Source: Marinobacterium sedimentorum
GTDB taxonomy: Bacteria > Pseudomonadota > Gammaproteobacteria > Pseudomonadales > Balneatricaceae
NCBI RefSeq assembly: GCF_024267675.1
Contig: NZ_JALDYX010000010.1
Location: 62,001 to 126,000, forward strand
DNA: 64,000 nucleotides
Direction of reading: 5' to 3'
Of the stretch, positions 17,268 through 25,568 are shown piece by piece. Position numbers and translations under genes: made by a program. A model generated the notes under the pieces. That model made no database searches, was not told the DNA's origin, and saw nothing but the letters and a program-made list of their open reading frames with translations. How positions within the stretch are numbered: the stretch's first letter is position 1; each line of letters begins with the position of its first letter.

Positions 17268-17455
17268 ATGATTCAGACGAAGCCTGATTCCCTGCCGAAG
17301 CTTGTGGTGGACGTAGGAGTCGCGTCACGCGACGAAGCTTTTTTTCTGTCATCTGAGCGCATTTCGCCGGCTCGACAGTTCCTGTCTCGTCCGTCTGGCC
17401 AATGCGCCAAACAGCCGCAGTGCTCACCGGCGTTACAAGTGGGATCGAGGCCACC
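17268..17455 (+). repeat. Repeat body with REP-like element 2 (forward), copy D
   Basis: The GTAG-type REP is at 17313-17338 (GTAGGAGTCGCGTCACGCGAC). It is preceded by the shared tail 'GATTCCCTGCCGAAGCTTG' and followed by a body with 'CGGCTCGACAGTTCC', 'CAGTGCTCACCGGCG'. There is no long hairpin of the GTTACTTTC type in this copy. Confidence 0.7.
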
Positions 17456-17553
17456 CTGAGGTTGCGTTTCCAGTCCTAAAGCCTGCACCAATTCTGAACT
17501 TTTGTCGGGCGTCAGTGAGCTGTGTTTTTTCTTTGAAACTCGGGAGTACCCAC

Positions 17554-18768
17554 ATGGAATCGAGTAATGCGGTGCAAGACACGACCGTGCAGGTCACTGC
17601 GCGTAATGACCTGATCCTGCTGAGCCTGGCGCTGGCGTTGTCCCAGACTGGGGTCATGCTGTACCTCACGGTGGCGGCGCTCACCGGGTTCGGGCTGGCG
17701 GATAACAAGTCACTGGCCACGCTGCCGCTGGCGCTGCAGTTTGTCAGCATGGCGGCGGGGGCTTTTGTGGTGGCGCTGGCGATGCGCCGGTATGGCCGCA
17801 GGCCGGTGTTTTTGCTGGGCCAGCTGATTGGCGCGCTGTCGGCACTGCTGGCGGCCGTCTGTGCGTTGCAGGGCAGCTTCACGGGGTTTTGCTTCGCGAC
17901 GCTGGGCTTGGGAATCCACAATGCGACCTGGCAGCACTATCGCTTTGCCGCCATTGAACAGGCACCGCCGGTCTGGCGCAGCCGCGCCATCGGGCTGGTG
18001 CTTAGCGGGGGCATACTGGCCGCGCTGGTCGGTGGCCCGCTGGCCAACTGGAGCCAGGGGCTGCTGCTTAAACTCTACGCCGGCACCTACCTGACCATCG
18101 CCGCCCTCTGCCTGCTGACGGCCCTGTTGCTGCTCAAATCCCGCCTGCGTTTGCGCCGGCCGCCTGCCAGGGGTACCCAGCGCTCGTTGCGTCAGATCGC
18201 GGCCCAGCCGGGTTTTGCCCTGGCGGTGTGGGTGGGCGCCATCGGCTTTGCGGCGATGGCCTTCATCATGAATTCCACGCCGCTGGCCATGCGCCTGTGC
18301 GGGTTTGCCAGCAGTGATTCCAACTGGGTGATTCAGCTGCATACGCTGGGCATGTTCGCGCCGAGCTTTGTCACCGGCCGCCTGGTGCGCCGGTTCGGCA
18401 GCCGCAGCACCGCGGCGCTGGGTATCGCCTGCTTCCTGGTGGCGGTGAGTATCAATCTGGCCGGTGTCGACAAGCTGAACTTTGCCGCCGCCCTGTTGCT
18501 GCTGGGCGTTGGCTGGAATCTGATGTTCGTCAGCGCGACCGACATGCTGGCAGACAGCTACCGGCCCGAAGACGCCGAGCGGGCCCAGGCACTGAACGAT
18601 ACGCTGTTGTTCAGCGTGGTGGCGGGCTCGAATTTACTCGCCGGGTTCTTGCTGGAGCTGCACGGCTGGCAGTGGGTAAACCTGATGGTGGTGGGGCCGT
18701 TGTTGCTGACGCTGGCGTATGTTTTGAGGCGGCGGGAGCGGGTGGTGGTTTTGGGGGAAGGAGGTTAA
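17554..18768 (+). CDS. Major facilitator superfamily (MFS) transporter
   Basis: This 404-residue protein has about twelve hydrophobic helices and the loop 2-3 motif 'ALAMRRYGRRPVFLLG' near residue 75, repeated in weaker form as 'TGRLVRRFGSRSTAALG' near residue 275. The ATG at 17554 follows CGGGAGTACCCAC; the frame extends back to 17515 without a ribosome site. It stands alone between repeat copies D and E, and the substrate cannot be told. Its 3' end is duplicated at 16831-16925. Confidence 0.85.
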   Translation: MESSNAVQDTTVQVTARNDLILLSLALALSQTGVMLYLTVAALTGFGLADNKSLATLPLALQFVSMAAGAFVVALAMRRYGRRPVFLLGQLIGALSALLAAVCALQGSFTGFCFATLGLGIHNATWQHYRFAAIEQAPPVWRSRAIGLVLSGGILAALVGGPLANWSQGLLLKLYAGTYLTIAALCLLTALLLLKSRLRLRRPPARGTQRSLRQIAAQPGFALAVWVGAIGFAAMAFIMNSTPLAMRLCGFASSDSNWVIQLHTLGMFAPSFVTGRLVRRFGSRSTAALGIACFLVAVSINLAGVDKLNFAAALLLLGVGWNLMFVSATDMLADSYRPEDAERAQALNDTLLFSVVAGSNLLAGFLLELHGWQWVNLMVVGPLLLTLAYVLRRRERVVVLGEGG

Positions 18769-18849
18769 CGGTGGGAGCCAGCTGGCTAGCTGGTTACTTT
18801 ATTGAACGGTGGTAAACGGGACTATTTCTGGCGTTGTTTGGGTGCGTAT

Positions 18850-19095
18850 TGCGCCTTGCTGGCGCGTTACTTTCTTTGCACGCGCAAAGAAAGTAACCAA
18901 AGAAAGGCGCCACCCATCAGCCGGCCTTCGGCTGCACTGCGCGCCGGAATGAGGCTCCGGACGCCGCTAAGGGGACATCCATGTCCCCAATCGGCGGCTC
19001 GACAGTCCCTGTCTCGCCCCTTCGGGTCTGATCGGAGCATAATCCCGGTGCTCGTCGGCTGCCGAGGGGGTGGGGAGCCGTTCTGATAGTTTTGT
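18850..19095 (+). repeat. Composite intergenic repeat, copy E (forward)
   Basis: The hairpin at 18866-18897 is identical to that of copy B, within GCGCCTTGCTGGCGC...AAGAAAGGCGCC. The body differs upstream ('CACCCATCAGCCGGCCTTCG') but converges on 'CGGCTCGACAGTCCCTGTC' and 'CCGGTGCTCGTCGGCTGC'. It follows the MFS stop by 80 bases. Confidence 0.85.
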
Positions 19096-19104
19096 AGTGA
19101 TTCA

Positions 19105-19415
19105 ATGATACCGGTGCAACCTGATTCCCTGCTGAAGCTTGCGGCGGTCGTAGGAGTCGCGCCCCGCGACGAAGCCTTTTCGCTGCGCTCTGAGGCCATT
19201 TCGCCAGCGCGACAGTCTCTGCGGAATTCCGGGGACCGTATGCTTATTTCGACCTGCGGCCTACCGACTCCAACGCTCAACCCGGTTCACCAGCGAATGA
19301 CCTCAGATTGCAGTAACGAGTTTTTCGAGTTAGGTATACTGTCCCCGGAATCCCCAAATCGCAAAATGACCACAGTGCTTGCCGGCTTCATAAGGGAGAG
19401 TCAACCGTTCTGATA
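19105..19415 (+). repeat. Repeat body with REP-like element 3 (forward), copy F
   Basis: The GTAG element is at 19150-19175 (GTAGGAGTCGCG-CC-CCGCGAC). It lies in the shared context 'CTGCTGAAGCTTGCGG' and 'GAAGCCTTTTCGCTGCGC', and the body ends with 'CAGTGCTTGCCGGCTTCATA'. It is the last forward copy before the AT-rich island. 18769-19644 otherwise holds no gene, and 19441-19644 is AT-rich without recognisable sites. Confidence 0.7.
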
Positions 19416-19644
19416 TTTGGTTACCGGGATGGATTTTCGGGTGAGTTTTGCCCTGTGTAGAGTGTCTTTGAGCCACAAGCGAGTTGCACCGGTATTGAAA
19501 ACGGTATACAAAGTAAGCAGATATCTTGTTTAAATTTTTCAGAAAGTCTGATGTTTTCTTACTTAATGCTAACTTTTATAACTTTGGAGTTTTCGTCGGG
19601 GTAAATATAATATTAACTCATTGATATGAAGGCTTAATTATATA

Positions 19645-20916
19645 TTATAAATATGAATTTATTTCTTCTTGTTTTCTTATGTTGAGAGAAAATGGGCCCC
19701 TTTTTCCATTTTTTGTTACTAGGCCTAGTTCTAGAAGTTTTTCCAGGGCTACATCGAATCCGAAAACAGTCTGGCAGTAGTGGTTTTTTAAAGTATCTAA
19801 ACTGACAGCTTTTTTTCCCCAACGATTTTTTCTTCGTAGTGTTAACAGAATTCTTCGACTGCCAGCATCAATTGTTTGTCTTGATGAGAAGCCGAGAATC
19901 GATTGATCGAGCTTTTCTAGTATAGAGTCATAACCATCAATTCCGAAATAATGGCTATGAGTTTTTCGAATCATTTCTACGTTTGATGAACCAACCAATA
20001 CTACTTCAAAGCCTGTTTCTTCTTCATATAAACGCTCATTTTGACTGTATGCCTCATATGCTTCAGTTGGATCCCTAGATATTGACTCCCAATTGACAAA
20101 GTGTCCAGTATTCCAATCAAAAATTAGAATCCAATTCTTAATTGAATCTGGGTTTTTTGACTCTATGGTTGTTAATGTGTGTATAACATCATCATTAACG
20201 TGGCTGTGAAGAATTTTTCCATTTTTCTTATTTTCAATAATTTTCTCAGACTCTTCTCGTTTCCTATCAAGATCGATTTTCTCTTGTGGTGTTGGTTCTC
20301 TTTTTGACTCTATTTCAAAGAATACATGTGATAATAATTTAAAATAGTCGATAACTCTTTTGTCTCCATCATTCTCTTTTAAATAGTGGCCATAAATTAC
20401 TGATGTTCTCTCTATACATTCGGCCCAATAGTGCTGAGCACTGCTCCTTATTTGAAGCTCAATCTTTGTTTTGTGTGTTTCTAATATTATATGTAATGCC
20501 CTATAGCCAGTATCATCTCTTCCTACAGTTCTATAATCTGTTTCTCGGTGAATTTTTATATCTTTGTTATTCACTAGTTTTTCATGAATGTATCTTCTTA
20601 ATGATTCTACATCCTCATTTTTATCTACAATGATTCTGTTTCCTCCGATATCCTGAAGTTGAGTTAGTCTTACAGAGAATCTGTGCATTTTTCTTAATAT
20701 TTGAGGCTTTCTTTTTAGCCTTTGAGCAATGTAATACTGACCATCAAAACCGGATAGCCATGACTGTATCTGCATCGTTGTATCGGTCAGCGGCTGTAGG
20801 TGAGATCTTCTATAGTCATCGAATATTAGTTCGGCTTCTAACTCTTGATCGTCTGACGAAAATACGTTTCGCGATAGTGCTTTACCTGAATTATCTATTT
20901 TTGATTTTGAGTACAT
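19645..20916 (-). CDS. RelA/SpoT-domain (alarmone synthetase-like) protein with C-terminal winged-helix-like region
   Basis: This 423-residue protein is AT-rich, unlike its surroundings. A synthetase-type RelA/SpoT domain spans roughly residues 35-190: 'AQRLKRKPQILRKMHRF' (nucleotide loop), 'QDIGGNRIIV', 'DDTGYRALHIIL' (substrate Tyr/His) and 'KIELQIRSSAQHYWAE' (acidic residue before QIR). There is no HD hydrolase domain and no TGS/ACT regulatory region. The middle part (about 250-330) contains 'EVVLVGSSNVEMIRKTHSHY'; the last 60 residues look like a winged helix ('KAVSLDTLKNHYCQTVFGFD'). The frame extends to a TTG at 20955, but ATG 20916 is preferred. It may make (p)ppGpp or act as a toxic synthetase in defence; that is inference. 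Confidence 0.75.
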   Translation of the reverse strand: MYSKSKIDNSGKALSRNVFSSDDQELEAELIFDDYRRSHLQPLTDTTMQIQSWLSGFDGQYYIAQRLKRKPQILRKMHRFSVRLTQLQDIGGNRIIVDKNEDVESLRRYIHEKLVNNKDIKIHRETDYRTVGRDDTGYRALHIILETHKTKIELQIRSSAQHYWAECIERTSVIYGHYLKENDGDKRVIDYFKLLSHVFFEIESKREPTPQEKIDLDRKREESEKIIENKKNGKILHSHVNDDVIHTLTTIESKNPDSIKNWILIFDWNTGHFVNWESISRDPTEAYEAYSQNERLYEEETGFEVVLVGSSNVEMIRKTHSHYFGIDGYDSILEKLDQSILGFSSRQTIDAGSRRILLTLRRKNRWGKKAVSLDTLKNHYCQTVFGFDVALEKLLELGLVTKNGKRGPFSLNIRKQEEINSYL

Positions 20917-20973
20917 ATTAATATCTCTAGATAAGTAAAATATTTTATGTGTCAAAGCATGTCAGAGGGTCAT

Positions 20974-21020
20974 GTCTTGCTTTTTGCCTCTCCAATAAAA
21001 ACTGGAGTAAAAGACAAGAC
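20974..21020 (-). terminator. Long imperfect hairpin between the two island genes
   Basis: GTCTTG..TTTT....CTCCA (20974-20994) can pair with TGGAG.AAAA..CAAGAC (21003-21020). The T-rich and A-rich segments inside the stem allow it to act as a weak terminator in either direction. It lies 50 bases after the 21071-21691 gene and 60 bases before the RelA/SpoT gene. Confidence 0.5.
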
Positions 21021-21070
21021 CTGATCCTTTAGACTTTCTATTAATCTGATTTTCCTTATCCGGTGAAAGC

Positions 21071-21691
21071 TTAGGCTTTAACCACGTTTTCTAATTCAAA
21101 CTTGAACGGCTCAGCAGCGCTGCCAGGCCCGCCACCGGTAACAACAATATCGGCAGACTTAATTCCCAATAAAGATATTTCAGAAGGTTTCGAAGAAACG
21201 GCCGCAGATTCTATAGCGTCACCTTCCTGAATATGCGAAACGGCACTTATGCAGATTACCGGGTTTAATTCAAATGTAACTTTTTGGTCTGGAGCCAAAC
21301 TGGGGCTTGAGTTAAATAACTTTCCATCTTTGTAAATCTTCGCTTTTATGGATCCATGCTCAAGGTGATTTTCGACCTTGAATGCATTTCCATAATGTCC
21401 TGTCCCTGCATGTTTTATGACGTCACCCGTTTGGTCCTTGACCATGGCAAACAGGTCTCCCGGGTTCGCTTTCAACTGTGGCGTGTAATTTCCATAGTTG
21501 TCCTCGACAGAAACGAAAAAATCGCTTGAATAGACAAATGGGTGACTGTCATCTCTACCAAGATTTCGAATCACCTTCCAGGCAACTGAGCTGTTATCAG
21601 AACCGCCGAAAGTATTCTTGGAAAATATTACAAATTCGGAGTTGTTTTGATCATTGGATTTATTGATGAAGTTTAGCGTTATGTCCGACAT
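21071..21691 (-). CDS. Unrecognised 206-residue protein, probably beta-rich and cytoplasmic
   Basis: I do not recognise a named family. The start is secure: AAGGAGGATAGA precedes the ATG at 21691. There is no signal peptide or membrane helix. The N-terminus 'MSDITLNFINKSNDQNNSEF' and alternating hydrophobic stretches ('KVTFELNPVICISAVSHIQ', 'SLLGIKSADIVVTGGGPG') suggest a beta-sandwich. The GGGPGS turn followed by 'PFKFELENVV' closes the protein. It is the upstream gene of the island pair, with a hairpin between it and the RelA/SpoT gene. Base composition is lower in G+C than the core genome, consistent with acquisition. Confidence 0.65.
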   Translation of the reverse strand: MSDITLNFINKSNDQNNSEFVIFSKNTFGGSDNSSVAWKVIRNLGRDDSHPFVYSSDFFVSVEDNYGNYTPQLKANPGDLFAMVKDQTGDVIKHAGTGHYGNAFKVENHLEHGSIKAKIYKDGKLFNSSPSLAPDQKVTFELNPVICISAVSHIQEGDAIESAAVSSKPSEISLLGIKSADIVVTGGGPGSAAEPFKFELENVVKA

Positions 21692-22109
21692 TCTATCCTC
21701 CTTATGGCAGCAACATCGTGATTCATTCGGTCAGGTCTTGTCTTCTCACATAACGATAGGGTCAGGTCACGCATCACCACTTGCCATGAAATCGAAAAAC
21801 CACGCTACCGCCCGCCCTGTGACGGAATGCGAGTGGCGCTGGGCGCGGGTCAGGGGAAAATAGAAGGGAGAGTGGGGTGAAGTCACCCAGACTGGCTTCC
21901 ATGCTCAGCTGACGATTGTGGTGGTGCTGTTGCCGGGCGTGGGGCTCCTGTTGCCGGTGCGCCTGGCGGTGTTTTGTGGCAGGGCGCATCCGCTGCGATG
22001 CCTGCTGGCCGTCTACTGGGTACTTACAAAATGGTGACGGACTCATTGAAGTTACAACAGGGGCTGCCGGCTGTACAGGCGTTAGTATCGCCAGGCGACC
22101 AAATATCAG

Positions 22110-22445
22110 AACGGCTTTCATCCCCCTCAGCAGCCGACGAGCACCGGGGTTTTGCTCCGATCAGACCCGAAGGGAGTAGATCACAGCAGATCGATCAGAA
22201 CGGCTCCCATCCCCTTATGAAGCCGGCGAGCACTGAGGCCATTCTGCGAATAGGCCCGAAGGGGCGATACAGGGACTGTATCGACGCCGATTAGCACATG
22301 GATGTGCCGGCTCTTCACCTTGACGGCAGTGCGCCCGCAAAATGAGTTCAGAGCGCAGCGAAAAGGCTTCGTCGGGGCACGTTTCCTTTGCGCACTTTCC
22401 CTTGTAGAAAGTCCTTGTCACGTTACAAGGAAAGTAGGTCGCCGG
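22110..22445 (-). repeat. Composite repeats, copy G (reverse, degenerate)
   Basis: Two tandem truncated bodies in reverse orientation ('AGCAGCCGACGAGCACCGG' at about 22130 and 'GAAGCCGGCGAGCACTGAGG' at about 22216) lead to a damaged hairpin near 22392-22437, where the left arm is interrupted and only ACAAGGAAAGTAGG remains. From here to 23700 all copies point left, opposite to copies B-F. 21692-22110 holds no supported gene. Confidence 0.7.
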
Positions 22446-22554
22446 GAGGCGAAATACGCGCTCCACCAAAACCACATATCGACCTGTTAAATGGAGGCTT
22501 ATCCAGTAGCAACCAAACCGCCATGTAGATTTGCATTGCATGAGCTGCCGAGTT

Positions 22555-22925
22555 ACCGCTACAGCACAGCGATGTCCCGCTCTGCACCTTGACGGAAGTA
22601 GCGCCTGCACAATGAACTCAGAGCCCAGCGAGAAGGCTTCGTCGCGGGGCGCGACTCCTACGGGCACCACGTCACTACACTACAAAACTATCAGGACGGC
22701 CTTTTACACCCTCAGCAGCCGACGAGCACCGGTATTTTGCTCCGATCAGACCCGAAGGGGCGAGACAGGGACTGTCGAGCCGCAGATTAGGCACAGGATG
22801 TGCCGTTAGCTGCGTCCGGAGCAGAATTCCGGCGCGCAGTGAAGCCGCAGGCCGGCTGATGGGTGGTGCGTTTCCTTTGCCTACTTTCCTTGTCGCATAA
22901 CAAGGAAAGTAGGTCGCCGGGAGGC
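22555..22925 (-). repeat. Composite repeat, copy H, with REP-like element 4 (reverse)
   Basis: REP 4 is at 22636-22661 (reverse complement of GTAGGAGTCGCG-CC-CCGCGAC). The hairpin at 22880-22913, CCTACTTTCCTTGT / ACAAGGAAAGTAGG with loop CGCATA, differs from the main type at several stem positions, yet every change is matched on the other arm. The body shares 'GACTGTCGAGCCGCAGATTA' with copy I. Confidence 0.8.
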
Positions 22926-23019
22926 GAAATACGCACTTCACCAAAACCACATATCGACCTGTTTATCGACAATCATTTCGATAGCCGCCAAATCACCATT
23001 TTAGATACATCTCCTTGAG

Positions 23020-23450
23020 GCATCGCAGGGACTGTCGAGTTGCCGCTGGAGCACAGCGATGTCCCGCTACCTTGACGGAAGTAGCGCCCGCACTCTGAAC
23101 TCATAGCGCGGCGAAAAGGCTTCGTCGCGGGGCGCGATTCCTACGGCCATCGCGAAGCTTTCGCAGGGAATCAGTCTGCGCCGGTTTTATTAAATCGCTA
23201 CAAAACTATCAGAGCGGCTTTCATCCCCCTTATGAAGCCGGCGAGCACTGGCGTCATTGTACGATCAGGCCCGCAGGGGCGGAGACAGGGACTGTCGAGC
23301 CGCAGATTAGGCACAGGATGTGCCGGCTCTTTACCTCGAAAGCCGGCGCCCGCCGAATGATGTCAGAGCGCAGCGAAAAGGCTTCATCGGGGGGGCCTTT
23401 CTTTGGTTACTTTCTTTGTGCGTGCAAAGAAAGTAACGCGCCCAGGAGGG
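23020..23450 (-). repeat. Composite repeat, copy I, with REP-like element 5 (reverse)
   Basis: REP 5 is at 23119-23144 and the hairpin GTTACTTTCTTTG-TGCGTG-CAAAGAAAGTAAC is at 23406-23437. The order read leftward (hairpin, body, tail, REP) is the exact mirror of copies E-F on the other side of the island, and the CGCCC..GGGCG introduction matches copy C. Confidence 0.85.
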
Positions 23451-23539
23451 CGGAAACGGTGCTATCCAATAACCACAATCGACCCGTTTACAGCCATTCA
23501 TTCGACAGCAATCAGACCGTCGTTTAACAGTATTTTCTT

Positions 23540-23700
23540 GAGTGTAAGCAGGGACTGTCGCGCCGGCGAAATGAACTCAGAGCGAAGCGACAGGGCTTCG
23601 TCGCGGGGCGCGTCTCCTACGGCCACCGCAAGCTTTCGCAGGGAATCAGGCTGCCCCGGTATCATTAGTAAATCGCTACAGAACGATCAGAGCGGCCTTC
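23540..23700 (-). repeat. REP-like element 6 with partial repeat body (reverse), copy J
   Basis: The GTAG element lies at 23595-23620 on the minus strand, with one stem change (GTAGGAGACGCG). The usual tail 'AAGCTTTCGCAGGGAATCAG' follows at about 23630. This is the last copy; 140 bp later the core-like gene for the DCC-family protein begins. Confidence 0.65.
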
Positions 23701-23838
23701 ATTCACCTTCGAGCAGAAGGAGGGCTGAACCAGTACTATCCAATAACCTCATTCCGGGCCGTTTACAGCCGTTCATTCAACAGCATCCAGACTCTGCCCA
23801 GTGAACCAACCCACTCCGTGTCTCCGTATAGCCCTCCC

Positions 23839-24204
23839 ATGAAACCCGTAATTTTCTATGATGGCAGCTGCGGCCTGTGTCGCCGCGAGATTGCGCACTA
23901 CCGTCGCCTCGATACCCAGCAACGGATTGAGTGGGTAGACATTGCCGCGCATCCGCACCGGCTGGCGTCGGTGGGGGTGGATTATCTGGATGCCATGGCG
24001 CTGTTGCATGGCCTGGACGAAGACGGACGTCTGGTTACGGGGGTGGCCAATTTCATGCTGATCTGGCAGCGGCTGCCGGGCTATCGGTGGCTGGCCAGGC
24101 TGCTGGCCTTTTTGCATCTGCTGCCAGCGCTGCAATGGGCCTATCTGCATTTTGCCCGCTGGCGTTTTAACAGGCGCATGCGCAAGGGCTGTCAACTATT
24201 GTAG
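23839..24204 (+). CDS. DCC-family (DUF393) putative thiol-disulfide oxidoreductase
   Basis: The 121-residue protein opens 'MKPVIFYDGSCGLCRREIAH': the Y-D-G-x-C-x-x-C start defines the DCC family, with a thioredoxin-like CxxC pair at residues 11 and 14. A hydrophobic stretch is at about 70-105. The ATG at 23839 yields the canonical start; the frame is open to a GTG at 23818. Substrates are unknown for the family. It is followed at 8 bases by a DUF3081 gene, probably in the same transcript. Confidence 0.85.
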   Translation: MKPVIFYDGSCGLCRREIAHYRRLDTQQRIEWVDIAAHPHRLASVGVDYLDAMALLHGLDEDGRLVTGVANFMLIWQRLPGYRWLARLLAFLHLLPALQWAYLHFARWRFNRRMRKGCQLL

Positions 24205-24212
24205 GGCGGGTT

Positions 24213-24464
24213 ATGCAACATCGATTCAGTGTGGTCACGGCGCTCAAGGCGTTCAATGTCATTCGGCAGCGCGGCGAGAAAGGCGCAGAGGGTTATGTGC
24301 TGGATGGCATCGCGGCGCGGGCCGAATATGATGGCTATACGGTATCCATGACCGATGGCCGGGTGACGCTTTATATCTATTTTCACAACAAGCACAAATT
24401 TGATTTTGAGCGCAGCGATGATCTGGACAGCTTTATGGAAACCTTAAAACGCTTGAGCGAGTGA
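24213..24464 (+). CDS. DUF3081 family protein
   Basis: This 83-residue soluble protein follows the DCC-family gene by eight bases. The pattern 'ALKAFNVIRQRGEK', 'YVLDGIAARAEYDGYTVSM', 'VTLYIYFHNKHKFDFE' and a final 'FMETLKRL' helix matches DUF3081, known mainly from marine gammaproteobacteria and of unknown function. The ATG lies just after the preceding stop with GGGCGGG upstream. No catalytic residues are evident. Confidence 0.75.
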   Translation: MQHRFSVVTALKAFNVIRQRGEKGAEGYVLDGIAARAEYDGYTVSMTDGRVTLYIYFHNKHKFDFERSDDLDSFMETLKRLSE

Positions 24465-24706
24465 CATCCTGCTGGGGCTAAGCCAGGCGCGGCGCTACCT
24501 TATGTGTATGATCATGGGGCAGCCTGGTGAACTGGCCGTTTTCGCCACTTCAGGCCGCTTCGGTGGGACTGGCTCGCGGGTGACAATCGCCCCTGGGAAG
24601 GGGCCAGAAGAGGGACGGAAATTGCTTTGAAAACTTGGGCAAAAAGAGGTTTTTCCCCTGGCTAGAATATTTTTTCGATCTTTGCAACTATTTCTGTTTT
24701 TGGCTA

Positions 24707-24734
24707 TTGACGCACTGCACAAAAACTCTATAAT
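24707..24734 (+). promoter_or_regulatory. Near-consensus sigma70 promoter
   Basis: TTGACG (24707-24712) and TATAAT (24729-24734) are separated by 16 bases. The transcript would start near 24741 and carry about 100 bases of leader before the small ORF at 24843. The rest of 24465-24842 holds no other feature that I can support. Confidence 0.75.
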
Positions 24735-24842
24735 CGCGCGCCTCTAGTCGAGAGACGCCTCGCTCCAGACGGCCTTTGCCGCCCCCCGTACGTGCTCCGA
24801 CCTTCTTAAATTTATCTGTAACCGACAGGACTAAAAGGCCTC

Positions 24843-24944
24843 ATGGCACACTTGCAGCACCCATTTCACCTGGATATCGAACTCGTGGAAAAGCTTATTT
24901 ACGGTGCCACTCTTATTACGATGGGCATGATGCTGGTTCGCTGA
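24843..24944 (+). CDS. Candidate 33-residue membrane micro-protein
   Basis: ATG 24843 opens a 33-codon frame ending at TGA 24942-24944. The peptide 'MAHLQHPFHLDIELVEKLIY' continues into a short hydrophobic helix 'GATLITMGMMLV' and ends in Arg. The strong promoter at 24707-24734 has no other gene to serve before 25200, which supports a real transcript. AAAGG lies eight bases upstream. It could instead be a non-coding RNA. I do not recognise it. Confidence 0.4.
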   Translation: MAHLQHPFHLDIELVEKLIYGATLITMGMMLVR

Positions 24945-25199
24945 AAGGCGCTACCTCCGTGCAGCTGTACCTCTGAGTCTTCTTCGGTGTGTCACCTTTC
25001 CCTGGCGCTGCCTGTTCTGCTGCTGTTTGCGTTTTGCCTGGCTGCCGCCTGCCTGTGCCTGTCCGTTGAATGCAGCCTGGCCCGGTTTTCCGGGCTGCGC
25101 TTTGCTGGCTGACAGTTACCGGCCGCCTGTCCATTGCGTTTCGCCCACGGCTGGTGAATGCTTGCGGCATCCTGATGCTGCCAGTGAGCGCTTCGATTC

Positions 25200-25568
25200 A
25201 TGACCCTGACAATACATATAGCCGCGGCGCTCTGGGTGCTGCTTGCAGGCCTGGTACAGCTGTTGTTGCCCAAGGGCACGGGGCGGCATCGGGCACTGGG
25301 GTGGTCCTGGATGCTGGCGATGCTTGTGGTGTCGCTGTCGTCCTTCGGAATGCCGGGCTTTGCGGATTGGCTTTATGGCTATGGCCCGATTCACCTGCTG
25401 TCGGTCTGGGTGCTGATTTGCGTCGCTGTATCGGTGGCCTCGGCCCGCTTTGGCTACATACGCCGGCACAGGGCTTTTGCGGTGGGGGCTTATCTGGGTA
25501 CGGTGGGTGCCGCCCTGGGCGCACTGCTGGTGCCGGGGCGTCTGTTGCATGGGATGCTGTTCGGTTGA
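25200..25568 (+). CDS. DUF2306-like four-helix membrane protein
   Basis: The 122-residue protein has four hydrophobic helices, with 'GTGRHRALGWSWMLAMLVVS' in the first cytoplasmic loop and 'RHRAFAVGAYLGTVGAALGA' near the end. The conserved His and Arg after helix 1 (H-R-A-L-G-W) and 'P-x-H-L' in helix 3 are typical of DUF2306. Function is unknown. The ribosome site is weak. It stands alone; 24945-25199 upstream holds no gene. Confidence 0.7.
   Translation: MTLTIHIAAALWVLLAGLVQLLLPKGTGRHRALGWSWMLAMLVVSLSSFGMPGFADWLYGYGPIHLLSVWVLICVAVSVASARFGYIRRHRAFAVGAYLGTVGAALGALLVPGRLLHGMLFG

Noticed and set aside
18867..19280. Several 60-140 codon frames across the repeat clusters at 14.8-19.4 and 22.2-23.8 kb
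   Set aside because: They translate the repeat sequence itself (for example 'ALLARYFLCTRKESNQRK') in many frames and on both strands, with no ribosome sites.
21774..22061. Possible degenerate SymE-like toxin remnant (frames reading 'GFHAQLTIVVVLLPGVGLLL' and 'KSKNHATARPVTECEWRW')
   Set aside because: There are two frames with a stop between them, no start with a ribosome site, and only faint similarity from memory; not strong enough to annotate.
14740..23450. GTTAC...GTAAC hairpins as integron attC sites
   Set aside because: There is no attI or integrase in the window, copies are not spaced one per cassette in one direction, and the GTT/AAC ends are part of a longer perfect stem lacking attC-type bulges and spacers.
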